Assembly (NCBI RefSeq): GCF_001584165.1
Contig: NZ_CP013233.1
Coordinates: forward strand, 3,294,620 to 3,358,619
Direction: 5' to 3'
Length of the DNA stretch: 64,000 bases
Source: Collimonas arenae
Lineage (GTDB): Bacteria; Pseudomonadota; Gammaproteobacteria; Burkholderiales; Burkholderiaceae_D
The notes under the pieces were generated by a model. It saw only the letters and a program-made list of their open reading frames with translations, was not told the origin of the DNA and did no database searches. Each line of letters starts with the position of its first letter. The first letter of the stretch is position 1. Positions 18,511 to 29,289 of the stretch are shown here, piece after piece. A program made the position numbers and the translations under genes.

Positions 18511-18873
18511 TCACTCTTGAATGCGTCTGAAAGTTTGATAATGATTGTCAGTATAGTAATACTCGCCAGAAGTCTGAGGGTTTCCACCGGCAATGATCCG
18601 GCGCGCCCCGCGATTGCGCGCACGCGGGGTCTTGACCGTGAATTCGTGATAATACCCACGCCGCTGCCTAGGCAGCATTCCCTCGTAATTGCCGAATACC
18701 ACGCCATCCTTGGCATACGGAAACGGCCCGCCTTGCTTGATAAGGCTTAAGGTATTTTGCGCTTCCTGTGGCAACTGATTGACGGGAACGACATCCTGCG
18801 GCAGGGATTCCCGGGCAAAAACCTGAAAAGAAAGCAGCAAACCAAGCAGAAGCAGCGCCCAGTTACGCATCAT
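18511..18873 (-). CDS. Secreted guanyl-specific ribonuclease (barnase/RNase Sa family)
   Basis: A 120-residue precursor with a signal peptide (MMRNWALLLLGLLLSFQVFA) and a mature domain of about 100 residues. The catalytic triad can be placed: Glu in YYHEFTVKTP, Arg in RGARRIIAGG and His in YYTDNHYQ. The GPFPY and FGNYEGMLP segments are typical of microbial RNases that cut after G. The next gene encodes barstar, completing a toxin/immunity pair. The frame is open further upstream, but the signal peptide fixes the start here. It could serve RNA scavenging or competition. Confidence 0.88.
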   Translation of the reverse strand: MMRNWALLLLGLLLSFQVFARESLPQDVVPVNQLPQEAQNTLSLIKQGGPFPYAKDGVVFGNYEGMLPRQRRGYYHEFTVKTPRARNRGARRIIAGGNPQTSGEYYYTDNHYQTFRRIQE

Positions 18874-19071
18874 GGCGGCAATCAAATCCGGGTTTAGACC
18901 AAGGAACTGGCATTGGGTTGCGTGACTTTTCATTAATTTAATATTTTCCACATGTATCTGATCTGATACCGTAGGGTAACGTGTTGCTGAAAACGAATCA
19001 ACCCGTATCATCCGGCGCTTTCCGGGTGTTGCAATATTTGACAATATTGCCAGAATAACCAACCGAAAAAA

Positions 19072-20253
19072 CTACATTGCGGGACGATCTGCAAAGAAAT
19101 GCACTACCTCGTCGCGACGCTCCAGCGTATCCCGCTGCCCCATACGAATCAACTCACGCGTATAGTCTGACTCGAACAGCAGGTAAGAGGCCAGACCACC
19201 GCCACGGCTTTCGGTCGCGCCCAGACCACCGAGCAAGGTGCGAATCGGCAACGGCAGGCTGGCAAAATGCTTGGTGGCGATGTCGTCGATTTGCTCTGAC
19301 GGAGAAATGATCAGCATTTCAATCGGCTTCAGCGGCGTACGCTCGCGCTGCTCCTCGGTAAGGAACGACAGCGTGTGATTGATCCGCTCCAGGCGTTCGA
19401 TATCCACCGCGAGGCCGTCCAGGAAAATACTGGATAGCGCGTGACTGGCGATTTGCGCCAGGCTTGGATAGCGGGCAAACACCGGCGCATCCGTTGGCGC
19501 TTCCTTGCGACGCCCTGCCCCGACCACCAGCACCTTGCTGGCGCCAAGGTGAATCGCCGGGGAAATTGGCGCCAGCTGGCGCATCGAGCCGTCGCCAAAA
19601 AATTCGCGGCGACCATCGCAATAAATCGGGATCGCCGGAAAGATGAAAGGAATCGCCGACGACGCCAGCAAATGTCCGACGCCGATCTGGTCGCGCACCG
19701 CGCGGCGCTGGCTGCGCGTCCAGCCCTGAATTTCGACGGCGCTCTGATAGAAGGTGATGTGCTGGCCACCGCTATACGATGACGCAGTGATCGCCAGCGC
19801 CTGCAGGGTGCCATTGGCCAGCGCCGCGTCCAGCCGTTCCAGATCAAGCAGCCGGTGCAGCAGCGTAATCAGCGGGGTATTGTCGAGCAGCGAGTTAGGC
19901 GGATGCGCATGCCACTTGCGCAACAGCCAGCCGAATGACAGCAACGATAGCCAGCGCGCACCGGAACGCAGCACGCCGAGCGAATCGGCGCGATACACCT
20001 GCTCAACCGTAAAATGTTCCCAGACGTCCATCAGTTTCTGTACGCCCAGACCAAAATTATCGACCCGGCAAGCCAGCGCCGTCGCATTGATGGCACCAGC
20101 CGAGGTGCCGCAGATGATGTCGAATGGATTGCGCTCCGGCGCCCAGCCCTGCTCGCGCAAGATCGACGCCACCGCATCCATCACGCCGACCTGATACGCT
20201 GCGCGCGCGCCGCCGCCGGTCAGGATAAGGCCGGTTTTTTGTGTTGTCTCCAT
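19072..20253 (-). CDS. Patatin-like phospholipase
   Basis: A 393-residue protein with the patatin catalytic dyad. The oxyanion segment LTGGGARAAYQVG is followed by nucleophile Ser51 in GTSAG, and the Asp lies in GDGSMRQL. No signal peptide is seen, so it is probably cytoplasmic or exported by another route. It should hydrolyse acyl esters of membrane lipids, and is close in size to the RssA/YjjU-like bacterial patatins. It stands alone between the RNase/barstar pair and hppA, with no obvious partner. The physiological substrate is unknown. Confidence 0.88.
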   Translation of the reverse strand: METTQKTGLILTGGGARAAYQVGVMDAVASILREQGWAPERNPFDIICGTSAGAINATALACRVDNFGLGVQKLMDVWEHFTVEQVYRADSLGVLRSGARWLSLLSFGWLLRKWHAHPPNSLLDNTPLITLLHRLLDLERLDAALANGTLQALAITASSYSGGQHITFYQSAVEIQGWTRSQRRAVRDQIGVGHLLASSAIPFIFPAIPIYCDGRREFFGDGSMRQLAPISPAIHLGASKVLVVGAGRRKEAPTDAPVFARYPSLAQIASHALSSIFLDGLAVDIERLERINHTLSFLTEEQRERTPLKPIEMLIISPSEQIDDIATKHFASLPLPIRTLLGGLGATESRGGGLASYLLFESDYTRELIRMGQRDTLERRDEVVHFFADRPAM

Positions 20254-20393
20254 GATGGGTTAGATTAACAGGGAGAACCGGAATTGTGGGAAACCGTGCA
20301 TAAGAAAAGATAAAAGGGGCAAACCCCTGACGACATCATGCTGCCGCCGAAGCTCACCCCGTCCTGCTGATCCGCCTGGTGCTGCCTGTGTTT

Positions 20394-22864
20394 TCAGCGG
20401 ATGCTCACCTCAACCCGGCGCGCTTCCGCGTTGTCGCCGCTGCCGGTAGTCACCTGCGGCTTTTCCAGTACGATGGCATCGTCGGCGACGCCGGCAATCA
20501 GCAGCACCGCTTTCACACTCTTGGCGCGCTCCTTGGAAATTTCGTCGTTCTTGGCCGAGTCGCCGGTGGAGTCGTGGAAACCACTCAAGACGATCTTCGC
20601 ATCACCCTTGGCTTTAGCGGCAGCGATGATGTCCGCCAACTTGCTGGCGGTATCGGCCGGCGCATCCGCTTTGCCCGAATCAAAATAAATGACGACGGTC
20701 GGTGTGGCTGCCACTACGCTGGCGGCGGCACCTGCGCCATTGCTGTCAGCGGCGCTTGCAGCCGGCGCCACTGCGACCGGCACCGGCACCAGCACGACTT
20801 CCTTGCCGCCTGCAGCCGCCGGATTCAGGCCGGTTGCCGGCAGCAATGGCACCAGCAGCAGCGCCACGATATTGATGATCTTGATCAGCGGGTTAACGGC
20901 TGGGCCGGCGGTATCTTTGTAGGGATCGCCAACGGTGTCGCCGGTCACCGCCGCCTTGTGCGCTTCCGAGCTCTTGCCGCCGTAATGGCCGTCTTCAATA
21001 TATTTCTTGGCATTGTCCCAGGCGCCACCGCCAGTGGTCATCGATATCGCGACGAACAAGCCGGTCACGATGGTCCCCATCAACAAACCGCCCAAAGCTG
21101 CCGGGCCAAGTATCAAGCCGACCAGGATCGGCACCACTACCGGCAACAACGACGGGATGATCATTTCCTTGATCGCCGACGAAGTCAGCATGTCGACCGC
21201 CTTGTCGTATTCCGGCTTGCCGCTGCCGTCCATGATGCCTTTGATGTCGCGGAATTGGCGTCGCACTTCGACCACTACGGCGCCTGCTGCACGGCCGACC
21301 GCTTCCATCGCCATCGCGCCGAACAGGTAGGGAATCAGCCGCCGATGAACAGGCCGACAATCACCAGCGGATTCGACAAATCAAACAATGTGCTCTTGCC
21401 AACCGAATCCAGCGCATGCGTGTAATCGGCAAACAGGACCAGCGCTGCCAGGCCGGCAGAGCCGATGGCATAGCCTTTGGTGACAGCCTTGGTGGTATTG
21501 CCAACTGCATCCAACGGATCAGTAATGGCGCGCACCGAATCAGGCAAACCGGACATCTCGGCGATACCGCCAGCATTATCGGTAATCGGACCGTAGGCAT
21601 CCAGTGCCACGATAATTCCCGCCATCGACAGCATTGACGTCGCTGCAATCGCGATGCCGTACAAACCGCCTAGCCAATAGGACGCCAGGATCGACACGCA
21701 GACTGCCAACACAGGATACGCCGTCGACTTCATCGACACGCCTAGGCCGGCAATGATGTTGGTGCCGTGGCCGGTAGTTGAGGCTTGTGCAATATGACGC
21801 ACCGGCTTGAAATCAGTACCGGTGTAGTACTCAGTGATATACACCATCAAGCCGGTCAGAATGATGCCGATCAGGGCCGAACCCATCATGGGCACCTGCA
21901 TCGGGGCCGGCAGGATCAGCCAGGTCACCACCACAAAGCCGATCAGGCTCAGGATCGCCGCCCACCACAAACCGGTGTAAAGCGCCGACATGATTTTCTT
22001 GCCGGTCTTGGCCTTCACCATCGTGCAGCCAATGATCGACGCCAGGATCGACACGCCACCGAGCGCCAGCGGATACAGCACCGCCTGCATTTCAGCACCG
22101 CGGATCAGCAGCGAGCCGAGCAGCATGGTGGCGATCAGCGTCACCACATAGGTTTCGAACAAATCGGCCGCCATGCCGGCGCAGTCGCCGACGTTGTCGC
22201 CGACGTTATCGGCGATCACTGCCGGATTGCGCGGGTCATCCTCTGGAATCCCTGCTTCTACCTTACCCACCAGATCGGCGCCGACATCCGCGCCTTTGGT
22301 GAAGATACCGCCGCCGAGACGGGCAAAAATTGAGATCAGCGAGGCGCCGAAGGCCAGCCCGATTAGCGGCCGAATGATGTCATGCAGTGACATGCCCAAA
22401 GGCGCAGCGAACGATACCAGCCACAGGAAGAACAGCGTCACGCCCAGCAACCCCAGCCCAACCACCAGCATGCCGGTGATGGCGCCGCCGCGAAACGCAA
22501 CATCGAGCGCCGGGCCCATTCCCTTGGTGGCAGCCTGCGCGGTGCGTACATTGGCGCGTACCGAGACATTCATGCCGATAAAGCCACAGGCGCCAGACAG
22601 CAGCGCGCCAATCAGGAAACCGATTGCCGTCACCAGGCCAAGACCAGGAATCACCGCAATGACGATGAACAACACCACGCCGACAATCGCGATGGTGCGG
22701 TATTGGCGCGCCAGGTAAGCCGCGGCTCCTTGCTGGATCGCCGCAGCGATCTCCTGCATGCGCGGGTTTCCGGGATCCTGCTTCAATATCCAACTGCGCG
22801 AAACCAGTCCGTAAATGACCGCAACAATACCGCAAGCAACGGCAAACCATAGACTTGATGCCAT
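20394..22864 (-). pseudogene. hppA: K+-insensitive proton-pumping pyrophosphatase with C-terminal OmpA-like domain, frameshifted
   Basis: A multi-helix membrane pyrophosphatase that couples PPi hydrolysis to H+ export. The substrate-site segments [39 protein letters not shown] are present, and [10 protein letters not shown] carries the Lys that marks the K+-independent class. One missing C near 21327 (GGCGGCCTG read as GGCGGCTG) splits the gene. Restoring it gives about 823 residues. After the usual end (LLPATGLNP), an Ala/Val-rich linker leads to an OmpA-like domain ([20 protein letters not shown] to ARRVEVSIR), an unusual addition. AGGAGGAG precedes the ATG at 22864. Confidence 0.88.
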
Positions 22865-23149
22865 GTTGACTCCTCCTGTTTTGGAACGACTATCACGACA
22901 AAGTAAGACAAGCACACAACTTCACTGGCTGCCGACGCCAATTGGACGTCGACCTTTCTTGCCAATACTGCGTAATGCAAAACTTTTCGTCGCCCTTTTA
23001 TTGTCGGAGACTTGCCTGGGCTGGCGCTGATGGCTGACGTACTGCCGCCGCATCGACTGACTACGCGGCTATTGCGTATTTCAAGTTTGTGACCTGAATA
23101 CTGGAAAAAAGCCTTGATAAATTCTGTCGCAGAAACAAAAAAAGGACAA

Positions 23150-23173
23150 TAAAAAAGCGGACCTGGGTCCGCT
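23150..23173 (-). terminator. Intrinsic terminator of adk
   Basis: On the minus strand AGCGGACC-CA-GGTCCGCT is a perfect 8-bp stem followed by a T-run, just past the adk stop. Confidence 0.92.
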
Positions 23174-23178
23174 CTTTC

Positions 23179-23919
<741 letters not shown>

Positions 23920-24044
23920 TTATTTATATCACGCTATCTTTGCATGAAACTTACCATACAATTTTACCAAACAGCCAGTTCGCAACACTATTTCTGTTTT
24001 CATATCGACTATGAACAACGCGAATTGCCGTCCTGCAGCCGCGC

Positions 24045-24812
24045 TCAAACAGCGCTCGGCGCAGCGCCAAATGCAAGCCGGACCCGCTCCAGATCCTCTG
24101 GTGTATCAACGCCGACAGCGGGAGTCGAAGCCGCGATATGGACCGCAATCGCGTAACCGTGCCACAGCACCCGCAACTGTTCCAGCGCTTCAATCTGTTC
24201 CAGCGGCGATACCGCCAACGTCGGATAAGTTTGCAAAAAACCATTGCTGTAGGCGTACAGGCCAATGTGCCGCAATGGCTGATAAGCCGCAGGCAAGCTC
24301 TGTTGCGTCTGCGCAAAACCATCCCGGTGCCATGGAATAGTTGCCCGCGAAAAATACAGGGCGCGTCCAGCCTGGTTCAATACTACCTTGACCACATTCG
24401 GGTTAAAAGCGTCAGAAGCCGCATCGATTGTGTGCGCAGCTGTCGCCATCGGCACTTCGGCGCTGATCAATGCCGCCGTTGCCGCGATCAGTGCCGGATC
24501 GATCATCGGTTCGTCGCCCTGTACGTTGACTACCACCGCATCAGCCGCCAATCCCAGCGCCGCCGCCACTTCCGCAATGCGGTCGGTGCCGGACGGATGA
24601 TCGGCACGGGTCAGGCGCGCAGCAATTCCGTGCTCCGCGCACACAGCCAGGATTTCGGCATGATCTGTGGCGACGATGACTTGCTCGGCACCGGAGAGCG
24701 CAGCGCGTTCAGCGGTACGAACAATCATCGGCTTGCCGCCGATATCGGCCAGCGGCTTGTTCGGAAGGCGGGTAGACGCCAGGCGTGCGGGAATGATAAC
24801 GGTGAACGGCAT
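24045..24812 (-). CDS. kdsB: 3-deoxy-manno-octulosonate cytidylyltransferase (CMP-Kdo synthetase)
   Basis: A 255-residue enzyme that activates Kdo with CTP for addition to lipid A. Motifs are [20 protein letters not shown] at the nucleotide site, [17 protein letters not shown] with the metal Asp, and FSRATIPW. The ATG at 24812 gives [11 protein letters not shown], the family start. A GTG four codons earlier is also in frame. It is 24 bases from trm112 and follows lpxK, so this is an outer-membrane lipopolysaccharide assembly operon. Confidence 0.96.
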   Translation of the reverse strand: MPFTVIIPARLASTRLPNKPLADIGGKPMIVRTAERAALSGAEQVIVATDHAEILAVCAEHGIAARLTRADHPSGTDRIAEVAAALGLAADAVVVNVQGDEPMIDPALIAATAALISAEVPMATAAHTIDAASDAFNPNVVKVVLNQAGRALYFSRATIPWHRDGFAQTQQSLPAAYQPLRHIGLYAYSNGFLQTYPTLAVSPLEQIEALEQLRVLWHGYAIAVHIAASTPAVGVDTPEDLERVRLAFGAAPSAV

Positions 24813-24836
24813 TGACGATTTCACAATATCGATGAC

Positions 24837-25037
24837 TCAGAGCGGAGTGGCTGGTGCAGCCGGTTCCGGCGGCGCATTCATGTCGCGTGCCTGATCCGCC
24901 CACATGATAGGAATGCCGTCGCGGATCGGATAAGCCAGCTTATCCGCGTTGCAAATCAGTTCCAGGGCTTTCTTGTCGTATTGCAGCGGGCCTTTGCAGA
25001 TCGGGCAAACCAGGATGTCAAGCAGTCGGGTGTCCAC
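24837..25037 (-). CDS. Trm112-family small zinc-type protein
   Basis: A 66-residue protein with the Trm112/YcaR pattern. VCPICKGPL is the remaining CxxC pair and [19 protein letters not shown] is the second half. In other organisms Trm112 activates methyltransferases, but in proteobacteria the YcaR form between lpxK and kdsB has no settled role. It overlaps the end of lpxK by 20 bases, implying translational coupling. Confidence 0.88.
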   Translation of the reverse strand: MDTRLLDILVCPICKGPLQYDKKALELICNADKLAYPIRDGIPIMWADQARDMNAPPEPAAPATPL

Positions 25038-26082
25038 GGAGTTTCTCCAGAATTTGATGTATTTGATGTGACAGCGCCGGATCGATCCGCGCCGTCACTG
25101 GCACAACCCAGATACGCGGGTCGCGCATGATTGTTTCTATTTGCCGACATTTTACTGCATCCTTTTCCGTGATCAGGATCAGATCCGCCGTCAGCGCGGC
25201 AAAAGGATTATCGGAAAAATCATAGTGATCCGGCAACGCGAGCGCTTCAAACGCCAATCCGGAAGCGCTCAACATCGAGAAAAAGCGTTGCGGATTGCCG
25301 ATGCCGGCGGCGGCCGCCAGGCGTAATGCCGGATCGCGCAGATCGGAAAGCAAGCGTACCTGGGCCGGATCGGCCAACTGCACGACATGTTCACCCGCCA
25401 GTTGCATGCGAATCGACGAAGCCGGCATCGATGACGAGATCGACGCTGCATTCACTACGGTGAAATCGCGGCGACGCGACGCCGGTTCGCGCAATGGACC
25501 AGCCGGCAACAACCAGCCATTGCCGACACCGCGTGAATCGAACAGCATGATTTCAATATCGCGTTGCAGGCGGTAATGTTGCAAGCCGTCGTCGGACAAG
25601 ATCAGATTAACTTCAGGGTGCCCCTGCAGCAGCGCCTCGGCGGCGGCAACCCGGTCACGACCGACCACTACCGGGCACTGCCCGTGCATCGCAATCAGCA
25701 ACGGTTCGTCGCCGACATCAGCGGCCAGCGAAGTGTCGGCGACATGCTGCACCGATGGTTTCCCATCCGTCGACTGCGAGGCATAGCCGCGCGAAATCAC
25801 GCCCGGCACATAACCGGCCTGACGCAACATCTGCACAAGCCAGATTGTCAACGGCGTCTTGCCGGTACCACCGACAAAAATATTGCCGACCACGATCACC
25901 GGCACCGGCAGACGCGTACTGCGCAGCCAGCCCACCGCATACAAACCGCGGCGCAAAGCGCCGACAAAGCGGAACAGTAACGACAACGGCCACAGCAGGC
26001 AAGCCAGTAACCCGCGCCGCTGCCAGGCAGCGCCCAGGATCGATTCGGTAGAGTTGCGGACCGTTGACTTACTTGTGGCCAC
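25018..26082 (-). CDS. lpxK: Tetraacyldisaccharide 4'-kinase
   Basis: A 354-residue inner-membrane-associated kinase that adds the 4'-phosphate of lipid A. An N-terminal hydrophobic anchor (about residues 20-45) precedes [15 protein letters not shown], the P-loop, and [17 protein letters not shown] with the catalytic Asp and His. The GTG at 26082, overlapping the exbD stop by 14 bases, gives the usual length. The open frame further upstream lies inside exbD and is not convincing. The adjacent genes exbBD, trm112 and kdsB are the common Burkholderiales arrangement. Confidence 0.93.
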   Translation of the reverse strand: MATSKSTVRNSTESILGAAWQRRGLLACLLWPLSLLFRFVGALRRGLYAVGWLRSTRLPVPVIVVGNIFVGGTGKTPLTIWLVQMLRQAGYVPGVISRGYASQSTDGKPSVQHVADTSLAADVGDEPLLIAMHGQCPVVVGRDRVAAAEALLQGHPEVNLILSDDGLQHYRLQRDIEIMLFDSRGVGNGWLLPAGPLREPASRRRDFTVVNAASISSSMPASSIRMQLAGEHVVQLADPAQVRLLSDLRDPALRLAAAAGIGNPQRFFSMLSASGLAFEALALPDHYDFSDNPFAALTADLILITEKDAVKCRQIETIMRDPRIWVVPVTARIDPALSHQIHQILEKLRGHPTA

Positions 26083-26512
26083 TGGTCTGGGCGGCAAACG
26101 TGATCTTGTCGAAACCGGCCAGACGCGCCGCTTCCAACACATTGATCACGGTCTGGTGCGTAGCCATCGCATCGGCATTGATGATCACGACCGGATCGGC
26201 TTTACCCGAAGCCGACTGGGTATCACCCTGAGCTGCGCTCTTCAGGTCGAGCGCCAGCGCCGCGGCATCCCTGGACGAGACCTGGACGTTGTTGATCGCG
26301 TACTGACCCTGCGGATTGACCGCCACATTGATCTCGAACGGCTGCTGCATTGCCTTGTCGGCGTCGGCCGTCGGCAAGGTGATCTGCAACGCTGTGAATT
26401 TGCTGTAGCTGGTGGTGACCATCAAGAAGATCACGATCACCAACAGTACGTCGATGAACGGGATCAGGTTGATTTCGGGGTCGTCGCGGCCCTTGCCTTT
26501 ACGGAAATTCAT
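26069..26512 (-). CDS. exbD: ExbD/TolR-family biopolymer transport protein
   Basis: A 147-residue inner-membrane protein with one N-terminal helix (INLIPFIDVLLVIVIFLMVT) that carries the essential Asp of the proton channel. A periplasmic domain ends TSGHK. It works with the ExbB-type protein encoded one base upstream to transduce proton motive force to a TonB-like partner or the envelope. No tonB is adjacent. The linkage to lpxK is typical in betaproteobacteria and suggests an envelope role, but the energised partner is unknown. Confidence 0.92.
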   Translation of the reverse strand: MNFRKGKGRDDPEINLIPFIDVLLVIVIFLMVTTSYSKFTALQITLPTADADKAMQQPFEINVAVNPQGQYAINNVQVSSRDAAALALDLKSAAQGDTQSASGKADPVVIINADAMATHQTVINVLEAARLAGFDKITFAAQTSGHK

Positions 26513-26513
26513 A

Positions 26514-27119
26514 TTATTTACGCGCGCCGTGAACGGTATCGACAAACTTCACCGCCTGCTGTTCCATATCGACGATGAAGCCATCCACCAGTGCGCGGAA
26601 ATGGCGATAGAAAATCAGCGCAGGCATGGCGATCGCCAGGCCAAAGCCGGTGTTGTACAGCGCCACCGAAATGCCGTGGCCGAGTTGCGCCGGATCGGCG
26701 CCAGCGCCATTGGTTGCCCCGAAAATTTCGATCATCCCGACCACCGTGCCGAACAGGCCCATCAGCGGCGCCAACGAGGCAATCGTACCGAGCGTGGTCA
26801 GGAAACGCTCCAGTTCATGCGCTGTGGCCTGCCCTGCTTCTTCGATCGACTCTTTCATGATTTCGCGCGGCACGTCCACATTGCGCAAACCGGCAGCCAG
26901 CACCTTGCCAAGCGGCGAATTGGTTTCCAGGTTGGTCAGGACTTCGGCGTTGATCTTGCCGTTGTGATAAACCCGAATCACTTCCTGCAGCAGTTGCGGC
27001 GGCAAAATACGCGTCCGACGAAGATAGACGAGGCGTTCAATAATCAATGCGGTAGCAATGATGGAGGCAATGAGCAACAACCAGATCGGCCAGCCCGCTG
27101 CTTGAATAATGGCAAACAA
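26514..27119 (-). CDS. exbB: ExbB/TolQ/MotA-family proton channel protein
   Basis: A 201-residue protein with three hydrophobic helices and the family segments LGTIASLAPLMGLFGTVVGM and ISVALYNTGFGLAIAMPAL. The start is TTG at 27119, giving MFAIIQAAGWP, which matches relatives. AAGGAG lies 6 bases before it. Earlier in-frame starts would add 21 residues of unrelated sequence. It forms the stator-like pore with ExbD. It is the first gene of the exbB-exbD-lpxK-trm112-kdsB operon and begins next to the DnaA-box-rich intergenic region. Confidence 0.92.
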   Translation of the reverse strand: MFAIIQAAGWPIWLLLIASIIATALIIERLVYLRRTRILPPQLLQEVIRVYHNGKINAEVLTNLETNSPLGKVLAAGLRNVDVPREIMKESIEEAGQATAHELERFLTTLGTIASLAPLMGLFGTVVGMIEIFGATNGAGADPAQLGHGISVALYNTGFGLAIAMPALIFYRHFRALVDGFIVDMEQQAVKFVDTVHGARK

Positions 27120-27311
27120 AAGAAACTCCTTAGTGAAGTCGAGATCGATAGCAACTGAAGCAAATGAGGGGTTCACTTGCATGGATGCAGAATGTAACTT
27201 GTTGGGGCGTTGCGAGCAAGCATGAGCAGCATCGAAACGCGTGAATTTTCAAGGATATTTCGCAGCAGCTGCACAACACCGCAAGTTTCACACACATTAT
27301 GTGAGCAAGGT

Positions 27312-27650
27312 TGTGGATAAGTGCCGCAATCAATACTGAAGCCCATGATTTAAAAGGATTTTTTTGCACTGCTCGAAAAACGGGCAAAATTTTCCGACGC
27401 TGTACGATAAAAGTTCTCCACAGATTTTGGGGATAACTTTGTGAACAAGCGCACTGGATTCACACGAAGTCCTTGATTGGAAAGAAGTTTTCACCCGTGT
27501 GACGGATCGAGTCAAATGCGCGTCAAACCGCAGTTTATAGGTGATTGAGAGTCCCTTAGGCATCTCTTCATGGTTGTTTTGGCATGCCGAGATTTACGGA
27601 TATCCACAGCGCCGCACAAATCCACAGTTACCCACAGATTATGTGGATAA
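27312..27650. other. Cluster of DnaA-box-like 9-mers (origin-like intergenic region)
   Basis: Two perfect DnaA boxes, read as TGTGGATAA on this strand, lie at 27312-27320 and 27642-27650. One-mismatch forms are TTCTCCACA (27414), TGGGGATAA (27428), ATATCCACA (27600) and TTACCCACA (27628), and AAATCCACA (27618) has two mismatches. The 650-base gap between divergent exbB and xseA has no ORF worth calling and contains A/T-rich tracts. Clusters like this occur at chromosomal origins and at DnaA-titrating or DnaA-regulated sites. No dnaA, dnaN or rpmH gene is in the window, so an origin is possible but unproven. Confidence 0.55.
27428..27480 (+). repeat. 53-bp direct repeat, copy 1
   Basis: It begins with the box TGGGGATAA, then shares CAAGCGCACTG and AAGTCCTTGATT at identical spacing with copy 2 at 27642. 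About two thirds of positions agree, and the conserved blocks are separated by a variable 10-base segment. Confidence 0.6.
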
Positions 27651-27694
27651 GCTTGTGTGCAAGCGCACTGCAATCGGGACAAGCCTTTGATTTG
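27642..27694 (+). repeat. 53-bp direct repeat, copy 2
   Basis: It begins with the perfect box TGTGGATAA, then CAAGCGCACTG and AAGCCTTTGATT. A shorter third version starts at 27312 with the same box, followed by ACTGAAGCCCATGATTT. The box-plus-tail arrangement suggests iterated protein-binding units. Confidence 0.6.
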
Positions 27695-27773
27695 CATCAC
27701 TTTTCCATCGATGTGCAGCGACTGTGCTTTACAATGTCAGCGCTCCTGACTACTCAGCAAATTGAAAGCTCGC

Positions 27774-29135
27774 ATGAATCTCCCCAGCACCACCGACAAC
27801 CGCTCCAGCGGACCGCCAGTGTTAACCGTTTCAGCCCTGAACCAGGCGGTTTCACGGATGCTGGAACGCAGCTTTCCGCTGGCCTGGGTCTCTGGCGAAG
27901 TATCGAATTTCAAAAGCTACGCCTCCGGGCACTGGTACTTCACGCTGAAAGACGACGCAGCCCAGGTGCGTGCCGTGATGTTCAAGGGCCGCGCCCAACA
28001 CGTCGGCTTTGTTCCGCGCGACGGCGACAAGATCGAAGTGCGGGCGCTGGTTACCTTGTATGCGCCGCGCGGCGACTATCAACTGAACGTTGAAGCGATC
28101 CGGCGCGCCGGCATCGGCAACCTGTACGAAGCATTCCTGCGCCTGAAGGAAAAACTGAACGCCGAAGGCTTGTTCGATCCGGCCCGCAAACGGCCGCTGC
28201 CGCCCTTTGCCAGATGCATCGGGATAGTCACCAGCCCGCAGGCTGCAGCGCTGCGCGACATCCTGACCGCGCTGGCGCGGCGTGCGCCGCATGTACGCGT
28301 CATCCTGTATCCGACACCGGTGCAAGGCGACGGCGCTGCGGAAAAAATCGCGCGCGCCGTCAATACTGCGGCAGCCCGCGCCGAATGCGATCTGCTGTTG
28401 GTATGCCGCGGCGGCGGCAGCATCGAGGACTTGTGGTCATTTAACGATGAAGCCGTGGCGCGCGCGATTGTCGCCGCACCAATGCCGGTGATTTCCGGCG
28501 TCGGCCACGAAACCGATTTCACCATTGCCGACTTCGCCGCCGACCTGCGCGCCGCCACCCCAACCGCCGCCGCCGAACTGGCTACCGTATCGCGTGCTGA
28601 CTGGCTGGCGACACTGAAAGCACATGCCGACGACCTGACCCGCGCGATGCAGCGCCGGCTCAGTGAGGCCAGCCAGACTCTCGATTGGCTAAGCCGGCGC
28701 CTGGCCAGCCCCGCCACCACCATCGCCCACGAACGCCTGAAGCTGCAAAGCCTGCAAGCCAGATTGCTGCACGCCACCCGCATCCCGCTGACGCAATCGC
28801 GCTATGCGCTGCTCAACCTGCGCACCCGCTTGTCTGCCCAAATACCTGATAGCGCCGCGCCACGTAACAGGCTGCTCGAACAAAGCCGTCGTCTGAACAG
28901 CGCCTGCCTGGCGCACAGCCGACTCGGCCGGCAAACGCTGGCAGCGCTCAACGCCCAGCTGGAATTACTCAATCCGCAACGCACGCTGGAGCGCGGCTAC
29001 GCCATCGTCTCCGACACCAAGGGCCACGTGATCCGCACCCCGCTGGCATTACAACCTCGGCATTTCGTTACTGTGCAATTGGCGGAAGGCAGCGCCAAGG
29101 TCGGCATCGACAGCGTGCAGCCTGCTTTAGATTAG
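27774..29135 (+). CDS. xseA: Exodeoxyribonuclease VII large subunit
   Basis: A 453-residue nuclease subunit. The N-terminal OB-fold has [23 protein letters not shown] and the Exonuc_VII_L core has [27 protein letters not shown] and [17 protein letters not shown] long helical region and a C-terminal RGYAIV segment follow. With XseB, not seen here, it degrades single-stranded DNA. The ATG at 27774 is preferred over a TTG 12 bases earlier. The gene runs rightward from the DnaA-box-rich region. Confidence 0.95.
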   Translation: MNLPSTTDNRSSGPPVLTVSALNQAVSRMLERSFPLAWVSGEVSNFKSYASGHWYFTLKDDAAQVRAVMFKGRAQHVGFVPRDGDKIEVRALVTLYAPRGDYQLNVEAIRRAGIGNLYEAFLRLKEKLNAEGLFDPARKRPLPPFARCIGIVTSPQAAALRDILTALARRAPHVRVILYPTPVQGDGAAEKIARAVNTAAARAECDLLLVCRGGGSIEDLWSFNDEAVARAIVAAPMPVISGVGHETDFTIADFAADLRAATPTAAAELATVSRADWLATLKAHADDLTRAMQRRLSEASQTLDWLSRRLASPATTIAHERLKLQSLQARLLHATRIPLTQSRYALLNLRTRLSAQIPDSAAPRNRLLEQSRRLNSACLAHSRLGRQTLAALNAQLELLNPQRTLERGYAIVSDTKGHVIRTPLALQPRHFVTVQLAEGSAKVGIDSVQPALD

Positions 29136-29289
29136 ATAGAAATTAGTAAAAACAATAGAAATCGTAAGGTCGCTGCATGGAATGGATAAAGGGCTTTACA
29201 ATAGCTCTCCCGGAAGCTGTTCTCATGAAGCAAGTAGCAACACGACAGATTCTTGTACTCCCAATAAAACTATAGGAAGGACGCACACC

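Noticed and set aside
18874..19062. N-terminal extension of the secreted RNase frame
   Set aside because: The signal peptide begins at 18873 and the upstream residues resemble nothing. The extension would bury the signal peptide.
20379..21425. A 348-codon plus-strand frame opposite hppA
   Set aside because: It is a shadow. The minus frame has pyrophosphatase and OmpA-like motifs.
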